DNA from: Microcebus murinus
Lineage: Eukaryota; Chordata; Mammalia; Primates; Cheirogaleidae
Direction: 5' to 3'
DNA: 64,000 bases
NCBI RefSeq assembly: GCF_040939455.1
Contig: NC_134110.1
Coordinates: 99,911,001-99,975,000 of the forward strand
Under the pieces are notes generated by a model. That model saw nothing but the letters and a program-made list of their open reading frames with translations. It was not told the origin of the DNA and searched no databases. Shown one piece after another: positions 47,976 to 60,514 of the stretch; the first letter of the stretch is position 1; every line of letters begins with the position of its first letter. Both the position numbers and the translations under genes were made by a program.

Positions 47976-48206
47976 CCATAAGGTCTTGCAAAATAATATA
48001 GGATCACATTTATACAAGACTTTGGCAAACTTTTTTAGTACTACAGTTTTAGAGGAAATCTTTCTCTTTGCGATAATTTCTGGTAAGGTAGTAAAAAGTT
48101 GTAATAGAGAATGAAATATCATATTGTAAAAAAGAGGAGAAACAGTAACATATTTCACAGTAAGTTGGAAAAATTAGACTGAACCTTGACCTTAAAAAGA
48201 TGTTCT

Positions 48207-49657
48207 GGGGGGGGGGGGGCGGAGCAAGATGGCGGATGAATAACACCGCTAGACAGAGTGTCTCTGCAGAAAAGACAGATTTTAGCAGAAATTAGAAAAA
48301 AGAAGCAAGAAGGCGAGCATACAGCAGACGAGAGCCGGAAGGAGGGGTACCTGAGACCCCGGGAGACTCCACGGGAGGAGGCTGTGAAGGAGAACTGGAG
48401 GCTGAGACCACCAGAGCAGCCCAGAGACCAGCTGCAAGGGTAGGTAGATTTGCTGACTCCCCTCCCCTGCATTCGGGACTGCTGGTGGGCTCCCCAGTGG
48501 GTGGAGAGACCTGCGCACACCAGCCCAGAGACCGCCGCCGCCTGCCAACGGTGAGCCTGTAGCAGACGTGGCACCAGGTTCCTAACTTCCTCCGGGCACC
48601 TACGTGTGCACAGACCCGATCCACGTGGCAGGTGCCATATTGCCTCCTCCACCCCTCCGCCGGCCCTACCCGCGGCGGCCCAGAGAGACAATATAGCCAC
48701 CAACCGGAGGCACCTCCAGGGAACGGGACCTTCCCGTTTGGGACCCTACACCTGACTCAGGGGAACACAGACTGTGAGCTCCCTACCTGCCCGCCCTCCC
48801 AGGTGCTGCTGGCACCATGTTCCCAGGAGAACGGTGCCGACTCAGAGGCTGAGACACATAGACCCAGCTTGGGCTCCCTGTGGGTGAATTGGGACCGGAA
48901 ATCCTCTCCCTGGTGGGGATACAGTTTGAACTCTGGGACTCAGAGGTCGGACCTGCAGACCAGATCCCCTGCACCGAGGGCTAGCATTGCCCGGGGCACA
49001 ACATGAACAGCCTACTGAGGTGTGTGTGCCTCCAGGGGCGGATCGGCATCCTAGAGGGCAACCTTCCTCCCAGGAGGAGGCCATGTGCCCAACTCAGGTG
49101 GCATTCCTGTGCAGGGAACCTCCCCGCCGGCATCACACTCCGGGGAGGCCTGGTGGCTTATGGTCTGGCCTGCTGGCAGAGGCCCAGGAGTAGCTGCAGA
49201 GTTGGGGAGGGTGGAAAGAAGTAAGGCCTGCTACAGACTGCGGGTCTCAGACAGCCCCACCCCCACACCCAGACTTTCTGGCTGAGTGGGACCATTCCAG
49301 CCCTGCCCTGACAGCTTTCCCTGGAAGCAGAGTACAGAACTTTGATTCCTGCTAACGGCCTGAGGGCAGGCTTACCCAACCCAGCTCCACCCAGACCAAG
49401 AGCTGTTAACAGGACACAAAATCAACAGCATAGCCTGTTCCTCCAAGCAAACGCCACTACTGACAGGGACGGCATCTTGCACAGCCTTTCCACGGCACCC
49501 ACTGACTCAATATACAGGGAGTGGTCCAATTTCACCCACAGACACCATCTAACGCCTCAGAAACTAAACAAGGTGTGTGAATACCCAAACAATAACCTAA
49601 GGAAAGAAACAACAACTGATCGACATGGGAAGAAATCAGTGAAAGAACTCAGGAAAT
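48207..49657 (+). promoter_or_regulatory. L1 5' UTR / internal promoter
   Basis: 1.45 kb, CpG-containing and GC-rich (48310-48720 especially), starting GGGCGGAGCAAGATGGCGG. L1 5' UTRs carry an internal RNA polymerase II promoter. Open frames on both strands here are accidental. Compared with the L1 at 59605, this UTR has an extra ~650-base block (about 48550-49220). Confidence 0.8.
48225..48235 (+). promoter_or_regulatory. YY1-type site in L1 5' UTR
   Basis: CAAGATGGCGG, containing the AAGATGGC core that YY1 binds near the start of human L1, where it sets the start of transcription. Position near the 5' end matches that role. Confidence 0.7.
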
Positions 49658-50560
49658 ATGAAGAACCAAATGGAAAACACACCCCTAAAGAGAAGCACCA
49701 GCCCCCTAGAAATGGACACCAACCAAAATCAGGCAACCAATATGACAGAAGAGGAATTTCGTATGTGGATCATAAGAACACTCGCCCAGCTGCAACAACA
49801 ACTCAATAACCAACACAAAGAAACCACAAAAAGTGTCCAAGATATGGGAAAAGAAATAGACACAATGAAGAAAAGTGTAACCGAACTCCTGGAAATGAAG
49901 AATCAATTCAAGGAACTACAAAATACAGTGGAAAGTCTCAAGAACAGCGTAGAACAAACAGAAGAAAGAATCTTAGAGCTTGAAGATAAAACCCTCCAAT
50001 TAAATAAATCAGTCACAGAAATAGAACAGAGAAACAAGAGAAAGGAGCAAAGCCTACAAGAGCTATGGGATTATGTGAAGAAACCTAATGTGAGGGTCAT
50101 AGGCTTACCAGAAGGGGAAGAAGACAACACTCAAGGGTTGGACAAGCTGTTTGAAGATATAATAGAGGAAAATTTCCCAGGCCTTGCTCAAAATCTTGAT
50201 ATACAAGTTCAAGAAGCTCAGAGGACCCCTGGGAGATTCAACGCAAACAGGAAGACGTCACGACATGCAGTCATCAGACTGACCAAAGTATCAACTAAAG
50301 AGGCCCTTCTAAGAGCTGTAAGACAAAAGAAGCAAGTAACATACAAGGGAAAGCCAATTCGAATAACATCAGACTTCTCTAATGAGACTTTACAAGCACG
50401 GAGAGACTGGGGCCCCATTCTCACTCTTCTGAAACAAAACAATACCCAGCCTAGAATATTATTCCCTGCAAAACTAAGCTTCATATATGAAGGAGAAATA
50501 AAAACATTCTCAGACAAGCAAAGGCTCAGAGAATTCACCAAGACAAGACCAGCCCTATAA
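49658..50560 (+). CDS. L1 ORF1p, near-intact, slightly C-terminally truncated
   Basis: 300 codons for the L1 RNA-binding protein, which forms trimers on L1 RNA in the cytoplasm. Residues about 25-50 carry MTEEEFRMWIIRTLAQ; residues about 50-135 are a heptad-rich coiled coil (VESLKNSVEQTEERILELED, LNKSVTEIEQRNKRKEQSL). The RRM-like domain begins at WDYVKKPNVRVIGLPEGEED (about 140-160), followed by a C-terminal domain with ARRDWGPILTLLKQ and FSDKQRLREFTKTRPAL. The relative at 61129-61461 continues another 11 residues (QQVLKTLLSVD) where this copy has TAA (CAA to TAA), so the end is slightly short. Start ATG at 49658 gives the family's usual N-terminus. Confidence 0.88.
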   Translation: MKNQMENTPLKRSTSPLEMDTNQNQATNMTEEEFRMWIIRTLAQLQQQLNNQHKETTKSVQDMGKEIDTMKKSVTELLEMKNQFKELQNTVESLKNSVEQTEERILELEDKTLQLNKSVTEIEQRNKRKEQSLQELWDYVKKPNVRVIGLPEGEEDNTQGLDKLFEDIIEENFPGLAQNLDIQVQEAQRTPGRFNANRKTSRHAVIRLTKVSTKEALLRAVRQKKQVTYKGKPIRITSDFSNETLQARRDWGPILTLLKQNNTQPRILFPAKLSFIYEGEIKTFSDKQRLREFTKTRPAL

Positions 50561-50658
50561 AAAGTACTTAAAACAGCTTTATGCACGGAACATCATAATA
50601 ATAACCCACGAATATAAAAACAACCAAAACCCAAAGATTTTAAAGGCCAGATATTACA

Positions 50659-53600
50659 ATGGCTCAAGACAGAAATCATAGCAACAACATCCAACCCAAC
50701 AGAATGATCAGTAATCTACCTTACCTATCAGTTCTCTCAATAAATGTGAATGGCTTAAACTCTCCACTCAAGAGACATAGGCTGGCTGAATGGATAAGAA
50801 AATACAGGCCAAGTCTATGCTGTCTTCAGAAAACACATTTAACCTGCAAGGATGCATATAGACTAAAAATAAAAGGGTGGAGATCAATATTCCAAGCAAA
50901 TAGAAGCCAAAAGAAGGCTGGTGTGGCAGTTCTAATTTCAGACGATTTAGTTTTTAAACCAACAAAAGTAGTGAAAGACAAAGAGGGTCATTATATAATG
51001 GTGAAGGGCACAGTCCAACAAGAAGAGATAACAATTTTAAATATATATGCACCCAACTTAGGTGCACCCAGTTTCATAAAGCAAACCTTACTGGATCTAC
51101 ACAAATGCATTAATAGCAACTCCATAATCACCGGAGATTTCAACACCCCACTGACAGCACAAGAAAGATCCTCCAAACAGAAAATTAATAAAGAAATAAT
51201 GGATTTAAACAAAACCCTGGAACAATTGGGTCTGACTGACATCAACAGGACATTCTAACCAAAATCCACTGAATATACGTTCTTCTCATCAGCTCATGGG
51301 ACATTCTCTAAGATTGACCGTATCCAAGGACACAAAGTAAATCTCAAGAAATTTAAAAAAATAGAAATCATACCATGTACCTTCTCAGATCACAGTGGAA
51401 TAAAACTAGAAATCAACCCTAACAGAAACTCACATTTCTACACAAAAACATGGAAATTAAACAACCACCTACTAAATGATTACTTCATAAATGAAGAAAT
51501 CAAGATGGAAATAAAAAAATTCTATGAAGAAGACGACAATGGAGAGACAAGTTATCAACTTCTTTGGGACACAGCTAAAGCAGTTCTGAAAGGAAATTTA
51601 TCTCCATAAATGCCTATAAGCAAAAGACAAAAAGATCACAAATAGACAATCTAACGAAACGACTCAAAGAGCTGGAAAAAGAAGAACAGACCAACCCCAA
51701 ACCCAGCAGAAGAAGTGAAATCAACAAGATCAAATCAGAACTAAATGAAATTGAAAACAGGGAAGCTATTCAGGAGATTAATAAAACAAAAAGTTGGTTC
51801 TTTGAAAAAATTAACAAAATTTACACACCATTGGCTAAGCTAACGAAAAGCAGAAAAGAGAAATCTCTAATAAGCTCCATCAGGAATAAAAAAGGAGATA
51901 TCACAACCGATCCCAAAGAGATACAAGATACAATTTATGAATACTAAAAAATCTTTATGCACACAAACTAGAAAATGTGGAGGAAATGGACACATTTCTA
52001 GAAACACACAGCCTCCCTAGGCTCAACCAGGAAGAAATAGATTCCCTGAACAGACCAATCTCAACAGCTGAAATACAAACAGCAATTAAATATCTCCCTA
52101 AAAAGAAAAGTCCCGGTCCAGATGGCTTCACACCTGAATTTTACCACACTTACAAAGAAGAACTAGTACCTATCTTGCAGAAACTATTCCACAACATCGA
52201 GAAGAATGGAAACCTCCCCGACACCTTTTATGAAGCGAATATTACTCTGATACCAAAACCAGGAAAGGATGCAACAAAAAAAGAAAACTACAGACCAATA
52301 TCCCTAATGAATATAGATGCAAACATTTTCAACAAAATCTTAGCTAACCGAATCCAGACACTTATCAAAAAAATAATCCACCACGACCAAGTGGGCTTCA
52401 TCCCAGGGATGCAGGGATGGTTCAACATACGTAAATCTATAAATGCAATTCACCACATAAACAAAAGCAAAAACAAAGACCACATGATTCTTTCAATAGA
52501 TGCAGAAAAAGCTTTTGACAAAATTCAACACCCTTTCATGATACGAACACTTAAGAAAATAGGCATAGAAAGGACATACCTAAAAATGTTACAAGCCATA
52601 TATGACAGACCCATAGCCAACATTATACTCAATTTGGAAAAATTGAAATCATTCCCACTTAGAACTGGAACCAGACAAGGCTGCCCACTATCTCCACTTC
52701 TGTTCAACATAGTTCTGGAACTCTTGGCTATAGCAATCAGACAGGAAAATGGAATCAAAGGTATCCAAATAGGGGCAGAAGAGATTAAACTTTCACTGTT
52801 TGCTGATGATATGATATTGTATCTAGAAAACCCCAAAGATTCAACCAAGAAACTCCTGGAACTGATCAATGAATTTAGTAAAGTCTCAGGATACAAAATC
52901 AATACACAGAAATCAGAGGCATTCATATACGCCAACAACAATCTAATTGAGAACCAAATCAAAGACTCAATTCCCTTCACAATAGCAACAAAGAAATTAA
53001 AGTACCTAGGAATATACTTAACCAAGGAAGTAAAAGACCTCTACGGGGAGAACTATGAAACACTGAGGAAGGAAATAGCAGATGATGTAAACAGATGGAA
53101 ATCCATACCATGCTCGTGGATTGGCTGCCTCAACATCATCAAAATGTCTATACTACCCAAACTAATCTACATATTCAATGCAATACCTATTAAAATCCCA
53201 TCAGCATTCTTCACAGATATAGAAAAAATAATTTTACGCTTTGTGTGGAACCAAAGAAGATCCCGAATATCCAAAGCAATTCTAGGCAACAAAAACAAAA
53301 TGGGAGACATTAATTTGCCAGATATCAAACTATACAACAAATCTGTAGTAATTAAATCAATATGGTATTGGCACAAAAATAGGAATATGGACCAGTGGAA
53401 CAGATATGAGAATCCTGATATAAAACCATCCTCATATAGCCATCTAATCTATGACAAATCAGACAAAAACATATGCTGGGGAAAAGAATCCCTTTTCAAT
53501 AAATGGTGCTAGGAAAACTGGATAGCCACCTGTGGAAGGCTAAAACAGGACCCACACCTTTTACCTCTCACAAAAACCAACTCACGCTGGATAACAGACT

Positions 53601-54532
53601 TAAACCTAAGGTATGAAACTATTAGAATTCTAGAGGAAAAATTTGGAAACACTCTCCTAGACATTGGCCTGGGCAAAGAATTTATGAAGAAGTCCCCAAA
53701 GGCAATCACAGCAGCAACAAAAATAAATAAATGGGAAATGATCAAACTAAAAAGCTTCTGCATAGCCAAAGAAATAGTCATGAAAGTAAACAGACAACCT
53801 ACAGAATGGGAGAATATTTTTGCATCCTATGCATCCAATAAGGGACTGATAACTAGAATATACTTAGAATTCACGAAAATCAGCAAGAAAAAATCAAATA
53901 ACCCTATTAAAAAATGGGCAAAGGACTTGAACAGAAACTTTTCTAAAGAAGACAGAATAATGGCCAACAAACATATGAAAAAATGCTCATCATCTCCAAT
54001 CATCAGGGAAATGCAAATCAAAACTACAATGAGATATCACTTAACTCCAGTAAGAATGGCCTTTATCAAAAAGTCTCCAAACAATAAATGCTGGTGTGGA
54101 TGCGGAGAGAGAGGAACACTCCTACACTGCTGGTGGAACTGCAAACTAGTTCAACCTCCCTGGAAAGCAATATGGAGATACCTTAAAGCGATACAAGTGA
54201 ATCTACCATTTGATCCAGCAATCCCATTGCTGGGCATCTACCCAAATGATCCAATGACACTCTACGAAAAAGACACCTGCACTCGAATGTTTATAGCAGC
54301 ACAATTCATAATTGCAAGGCTGTGGAAACAGCCCAAGTGCCCATCAATCCAAGAATGGATTAATAAAATGTGGTATATGTATACCAGGGAGTACTATTCA
54401 GCTCTAAGAAACAATGGTGACATAGCACATCTTATATTTTCCTGGTTAGAGCTGGAACCCATACTATTAAGTGAAGTTTCCCAAGAATGGAAAAACAAGT
54501 ACCACATATACTCACCAGCACATTGGTATTAA
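50659..54532 (+). pseudogene. L1 ORF2 (endonuclease-reverse transcriptase), nearly intact but broken
   Basis: Starts MAQDRNHSNN, endonuclease through 51258 (SINVNGLNSPLKRHRLAEWI, ITGDFNTPL). Defects seen by comparison with the L1 at 59605 and L1 B: a TAC-to-TAA-type stop at 51256-51258 (RTF-stop), single-base deletions near 51595 and 51948, and TGG-to-TAG at 53510-53512. Between these the frame is open: 51977-53512 carries RT motifs [46 protein letters not shown] and the catalytic FADD (codons 52799-52810). 53684-54532 holds the cysteine-rich [18 protein letters not shown] and ends SPAHWY. Total about 1,290 codons, the usual ORF2 length. Four lesions make it inactive. Confidence 0.92.
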
Positions 54533-54588
54533 CTGAACAGCACCTAAGTGGTCACATAGGTACTACAGTAATAGGGTATTGGGCCGGT

Positions 54589-54609
54589 GGGAGGGGGAAG
54601 GGGGGTGGG
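54589..54609 (+). promoter_or_regulatory. G-rich tract in L1 3' UTR (G-quadruplex motif)
   Basis: Four G-runs (GGG, GGGGG, GGGGGG, GGG) separated by one to two bases within 21 bases. A G-quadruplex-capable tract is a known feature of primate L1 3' UTRs. Confidence 0.7.
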
Positions 54610-54736
54610 CATATACATATATAATGAGTGAGATGTGCACCATCAGGATGGTCATGCTGGAGACTCAGACTTGTGGGGGAAGGGGGAAATGGGCATTTAT
54701 TGAAACCTTAAAATCTGTACCCCCATAATATGCCAA

Positions 54737-54742
54737 AATAAA
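54737..54742 (+). terminator. L1 polyadenylation signal
   Basis: AATAAA directly ahead of the short A-run, after ACCCCCATAATATGCC. Confidence 0.75.
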
Positions 54743-54754
54743 AAAAAATCTAGA

Positions 54755-55750
54755 AGAAAATGCATATTTTACCATAATATCATATTAGATACTACTCAAA
54801 TTCCAACTTAAGTAATTTCTAACTTTAGTATTCTAAGTTGTATTTTCAGGAAATCAGATTTAATCCTGTTCTGACACGAGTAATAATATAATATCATCTC
54901 AACAACTAGAGCTACAGATCAAGGAAAAAGGTCCTCTTTGCATTCTTGCCTGAGATTCATGCTCCATAAGAAACATGTTTGATGCTCAATTATTTTTCCT
55001 TTGGATGGCCATATCGAACCTCATCTGTTAGGCTGGCAAAGGGCCCATACACAAGGTAGGAACCAGGTTTCAGTGAAAATAAATACCAAAACAAGGAAGC
55101 CCAAAAGACAGATCCTTCAAACTGGCCGCAAATGTTTTCTCCCTACATATACCTTTTTTTTCTCATAATTCTTTTACCTAGATTTACCAGTTTGCATAAT
55201 AATGAGCTGCTTGCTGCCCTAGCAGTATTGAAAAGGGATTGAGAATAGTGTTAGTATCATAAACTTATAAATATTTTTATAATAAGCATGTGATTTAATT
55301 ATTTCTATGATATGACAAATCACCTAGGATACAATTAATCATATGTAAACACTCATAGAAGGTGCCAAGTGCTGTCTCACAAAATCTAGCATTAAACTCA
55401 AACATCTAGGTGACAGGATCCACCCATTTCCAAGCTTACAGAACGTCCTGGTATCTTAGCTATGCATCTGCCAGACCTGCAGGTCATAGGGCAGCAGAGG
55501 CTGTGGCAGGGTCACCTCGACCTCCCTGGGCAGAAGAGACAAAGCAGTGAACATAGACCCAGGACCTCAAACTCTGGCTGGAGCAAGAGACAAAGGCCCC
55601 CCCCAGATCTTGGAAGCATAAACTTATAAATTTTAAGATAACTTATATGCATATATTAATTTACTATAGTCATTCTTTTTGATGATTGAATTTCCCTTTA
55701 TAGATGTCTCTTGGGTCCTTTGGAGATGACCCTAGTCATTTTTTTTAGTT
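54755..55750. other. Low-copy or unassigned sequence
   Basis: No gene seen. Contains the first copy of a dispersed ~105-base repeat (54945-55057) and a GC-richer patch at 55430-55610 with a C9 run. Confidence 0.35.
54945..55057 (+). repeat. Dispersed direct repeat, copy 1
   Basis: Shares GATTCATGC...CCA.AAGAAACAT, then TGGCCATAT and CATCTGTTAGGCTGGCAA, GGGCCCA.ACACAAGGT with 56895-57006. Related family unknown. Confidence 0.7.
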
Positions 55751-56330
55751 GGAGTAAAATATGCATAACATAAAATTTCCCATTTTAACCATTTTTAAGT
55801 GTGCGTCCAGTGGCACAATGTTCATTCACGTAATTGTTGCTGTCGCACCCATCACCATTATCCAGCCCCAGAATTTTTTTCATCTTTTCAAACTAAAACT
55901 CTGTACACATTAAACAATAACCTCCCATTATCCTGCCCCCTAAAACCCCTGGTAACCACCACCCTCCATTCTCTCTATATAAATTTGACTACTCTAGGTA
56001 CTTAATGCAAGTGGTACTTCATGTAAGTGCCTTTTTGTTAATGGCTTATTTCAATCAGCATAATGTCCTCAAGGTTCACCTATGGTGTAGCGAGTCAGAA
56101 TTTCCTTCCTTTTTAGGGCTCAGTTGTTTTCCGAGGTGTGTATATACCACATTTTGTGTATCCACTCATCTGTTGAGGGACACTTGAGCTGCTTATACCT
56201 TTTAGAAAATGTGAATGATGCTACTATGAACATGAGCGCATAAATTTCTCTTTGAGATTCTGCTTTGAATTCTTTTGAGTATAAACCCAGAAGTGGAATT
56301 TCTGGATCATTGTGTTATTCTATATTTAAG

Positions 56331-56670
<340 letters not shown>

Positions 56671-56894
56671 CTATATTTAAGTTTTTGAAGAACCAACATA
56701 CTGTTTTTCATAGCAGCTGCGCCATTTTATATATCTACCATCCGTGCTCAAGAGTTCCAATTTTTCCACATCCTCGCTAACACTTGTTATTTTAGGGTTG
56801 TTATTTTAGGGTGTTAAATAACACTTGTTATTTGGGTTGATTTTATTTGTTTATTTTTTACCAGTTGCCATTTTAAAATGTCATGTTTGCATTG

Positions 56895-57006
56895 CTGGCA
56901 CAGATTCATGCCCCACAAGAAACATATTTACTGTTTGACCATTTATTTTAAATGTCCATATCTAAGCTCATCTGTTAGGCTGGCAAGGGGCCCACACACA
57001 AGGTGA
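56895..57006 (+). repeat. Dispersed direct repeat, copy 2
   Basis: Second copy of the segment at 54945-55057, about 1.95 kb downstream in the same orientation; roughly four of five bases match. Confidence 0.7.
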
Positions 57007-57190
57007 TGGTGAGTAACTGCTTAATGGTTACAGAGTTTCTCTAGCAGGTTATGAAAATGTCTGGGAACTAGATAGAGGTGATGGTTGTACAATATAGCAA
57101 ATGTACTAAAGGTCTCTTAATTGTTGACTTTAAAATAGCTAATGGTTAAATTTGTGTTATGTAAATTTTATTTCAATTTTTTAAAAACTC
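57007..57190 (+). mobile_element. Old L1M 3' end
   Basis: TGGTTACAGAGTTTCTCTAG, GTGATGGTTGTACAATATAG, TATGTAAATTTTATTTCAAT: the 3' UTR common to L1M elements. Confidence 0.8.
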
Positions 57191-57690
57191 AATGAAGGAG
57201 TAAAAAATAAGATAACTACTATATATGAACAAGAGATAGTTTTTGATAAAAATAGTATTTTAAGGAAGAAGTTTGAGGATGCAAAGTAAAGTGATATGGC
57301 TATAGTAGTAAATTGAAGTGTTAGACCTGTTCTATGCCATTTCACACTAGAGGGAGAAGGATATAAGGGTAGTGAATAATTTCATCATGATCCTTTCAAA
57401 TTTGTCTCAGTTTAACTTGAATATCTGAGACCAAAAGGGTAAATAAAATTCATCATAGCCAGTAACGTAACTGTATAGACTTCAACAATGGACTGCTTTT
57501 AAAAATAATAATGAGTGCAATACCACCTAAGACATTATCACATTCAGATCACTTGTTACCTCCCCAAGATGAAACTGAATCCTACTGACTTTCATGGCTA
57601 AAGTGAAACTTTCTCTCAGAATTTGATCAATGCTTCCCCTAGCAAGTAATCAAAGTAATTAAACAATAGTAAATATAATTTTTGCCTAAC
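57191..57690. other. Unassigned AT-rich sequence
   Basis: No repeat or gene recognised by eye. Confidence 0.4.
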
Positions 57691-58195
57691 AGATGGGCAC
57701 AATTTTAAGACTGCTAATAGCTAGTATTGGTAATGTATGGAGAACTATACTCTCATGTAGTGATATTAGTAGTATAAATAAAATCAGCTTCTCTAGGGGG
57801 TAATTGGACAATACATAATCCACTTTTTAATGTGCATACCCTTTTACCCAGCAATTTTACTTCTGCAAAGTTATACTAAGGAAATAACCAGAAAATCATA
57901 AAAGTTATATGTACAAATGTGTTCAACACAGTGTTACTCAAATTGGAGAAAAACTAAAAAGCATGTTTTCTCAATTCTTAATAGAGACTTTATTAAATAA
58001 ATTATGGTCTGGCCACACAATGGAATGTTGCTATGCAGATCTAAAATAACAATGAAGATCAATATTTATTATAAAGAGAATGCCTGTGATATGTTGTTTT
58101 TTTAAAAGATTACAAAACAGCCTCATAATATTATCACATTTTTATATATGCATAGAAAAAGATGGACAAACATACAGCAAAATGTTAATAAGGAT
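57691..58195 (+). mobile_element. Old L1M/HAL1-type 3' fragment
   Basis: CCTTTTACCCAGCAATTTTA, AATTATGGTCTGGCCACACA, ATGGAATGTTGCTATGCAG and an ending ACAAACATACAGCAAAATGT. Ancient LINE 3' region. Confidence 0.65.
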
Positions 58196-59600
58196 GTCAG
58201 CAACACGGAGGAACAGGAAGCTTCAGACTCTTATTCTCCCAGAAAAACACCAAGTTAACAACAATAAACAGACAAGAATACCTTTATGAGAACTTTAGAG
58301 ACTAGATAAGATATCTCAGCACCAAGACCAATGTAAAACCAATAAAGAATTCCAGCAGAGGGGCTAGGAAAAGTCGTGGCATTTTGCACAGATACTCATG
58401 TCACTCCCCCATCCAGCCTAGCGCAGCATAACTAGAAGGATCCTACCCTGGGGATCCTCCCTCAGGACACAAACAAAATGGTAGACCAAGTGTCCAAAGT
58501 TCTGGCTAAACTGGGGGTTGTCTAAAAGTCTGCTATCTGTCTAGCTTGACTTGGATCACTGATGGGACCAGCAACCTTGTGTAGAAGCTGCTGAGACATG
58601 ATAACCATGAGCTCAAGTTCCCCAGGCAGACAGGAGGCAACGCAAGGAATTAGAGGCCACTGAGAGGAATCAGAAATGCACTGCTTAAGGAACTACAGAT
58701 GACTAAAAGTATGCACAAGCCCAGAGAAGACAAGCCCTCAGAAAAGGTTTGAAAGGTCCTAGAATCCCTAGCAGAGTTGATCAATGAAAGTCTTTCCCTG
58801 CACAAAGCCAGTTCATAAAGATGTATAGAAGTGGTTGCTTCTTTCAAATACACAAGTCCCAAACAAAAAAGAAAAACAAATCACAAAGTACATAAAGAAA
58901 AAGAAAAATATGGCCCCCAAATAAAACTCCAGAAACCAACCCTATAAAAACAGAAATCTATGAGTTGTCTGAGAAAGAATTTAAAATAACTGTCATATAG
59001 ATGTGCAATGAGTAAAAGTGAGCATGAATAGACAACTAAATCAGGAAAACTATGCATGAACAAAATGAGAATTTAATAAGAGATAGAAACTGTTTAAAAA
59101 AAGAAATTCTGGAGTTGAAAAATACAATAATGAAACTGAAAAAAATCATCAGCATGCTCAACAGCAAACTTGACCAGGTAGAAGAAAGAATCAGTGAACT
59201 TGAACACAGATCATTTGAAATTGAGTTAAAGGAGCAAAAAGAAAAAGAATGAAGAAAGGTAAAGAAAGCCTACAGGACTTACAGAACACCATCAAGCAGA
59301 CCAACATACACAGTATGGGAATCCTAGAAGGATAAGAGATAGAGCAATAAAGGGGCAGAGAGAGCTTATTTAAAGAAATAATAACTAAAACTTTCCAAAT
59401 CTGAGGAAAGAAATGGATGTAACAATTCTAGAAGCTCAAAGAACTCTAACCAGGCTAAACAAAAAAGACCCACATAGAGACACAGTATGATCAAGCAGTC
59501 AAAACATAAAGACAAGAAAGGGATCTTAATTATTCTAAAATATATATGGACTCCAAGGGACACCAAATACCTAAAAAAAATTTTAAAAAAAGAATAAAGT
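58196..59600 (+). mobile_element. Old L1M 5' UTR and ORF1, 3' part missing
   Basis: Begins with a 5' end like ATGTCAGCAACACGGAGGAA, runs through a 5' UTR, then ORF1-like sequence at about 58960-59560. It stops where the L1 at 59605 begins; any ORF2 would lie beyond the window or is absent. Confidence 0.65.
59052..59252 (+). pseudogene. L1 ORF1 coiled-coil fragment
   Basis: 66 codons with a heptad pattern, including MLNSKLDQVEERISELEHRS near residues 33-52, matching the ORF1 coiled coil of the other L1s here (EQTEERILELED). A stop and frameshift follow. Confidence 0.7.
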
Positions 59601-59609
59601 TAGATGTCT

Positions 59610-59620
59610 CAAGATGGCAG
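59610..59620 (+). promoter_or_regulatory. YY1-type site in L1 5' UTR
   Basis: CAAGATGGCAG, the same core as at 48225. Confidence 0.65.
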
Positions 59621-60514
59621 GCAAGAAATACCACCAGACAGAGTGTCTCTGCAGAAAAGGCAGATTCTAGGAGAAATTAGAAGAAAAAAGCAAGCGGACG
59701 AGCATACATCGGAGGAGGGTCAGAAGGAGAGGTACCTAAGACCATGGGAAACTTCACGGGAAGAGATAGCAGAGGAGAACTGGAAGCATAGACCTTTCTC
59801 CCGAGTAGCCTGGAGACCAGCAGCAAGGGTCGGTAGAGCAGTTAACTTTCCCCTCCCTTGCATCTCAGACTGCGGGTGGGCTCCCCAACGGGTGGAGAGA
59901 CCTGCAGGCACCAGCGCAGAGACAGCCACTGCCAGTGAGCAATAAGACTATAGCGAAAAGATTGTAGACGCAATAAGACTGTGAGTCTCAGACTGCCCCA
60001 CCCACACACACAGACTTTCTGACTGAGCAGGGCCATTCCAGCCCCTCCCTGACAGCTTTTCCTGGATGCAGAGAACAGAACTTTGACCGCTGCTAACAGC
60101 ATTGGAAGAGCCTAAGAGCAGGCTTCCATAACCCAGCTCCCCCCAGACTCATTCCCAGACCAGCCCTCACTGAGGGGGAGAAAAGGACACACCTGGAAGT
60201 CCCAGGGCCACACCAACCACCTGAGGCACTAGAGTGCCTCTTCAGGGCAAAAAAGAACAGGACACAAGCACCAAAAACAACAGTATAGCCTGTTCCTCCA
60301 GGCAAGCACCACCTACTGACAGGGAGGACATTCTGCACACCCTTTTCACAGCACCTACTGACCCATCATACACGGTGTGGTCAAATCTCACCCACAAACA
60401 CCACCTATGGGCTCAGAGACGAAACAGGGTGTGTCAATACCCAAATGAAAACCTAAAGCCAAGAAGCAACAATTGATCCAGATGGGAAGAAATCAGTGAA
60501 GGAACTCCAGAAAT

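Larger units (their letters stand above)
48207..54750 (+). mobile_element. Full-length young lemur-type L1
   Basis: 6.54 kb, complete from a 13-G start (48207-48219) to a short A9 tail (about 54748). Layout: 5' UTR 48207-49657, ORF1 49658-50560, ORF2 50659-54532, 3' UTR 54533-54750 with a G-rich tract and AATAAA. It is the best preserved L1 here: ORF1 is nearly complete, and ORF2 has two nonsense changes and two single-base deletions by comparison with its relatives. I could not find clear target-site duplications (left ATGTTCT, right TCTAGAAG). Confidence 0.93.

Noticed and set aside
48155..49379. Many overlapping open frames (up to 182 codons) on both strands
   Set aside because: They lie in the CpG-rich L1 5' UTR, where stops are scarce. 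An antisense L1 frame such as human ORF0 could exist, but I see no sequence that identifies one.
48190..54770. Target-site duplications for the full-length L1
   Set aside because: Left flank CTTAAAAAGATGTTCT and right flank AAAATCTAGAAG share only A-rich sequence; no convincing duplication.
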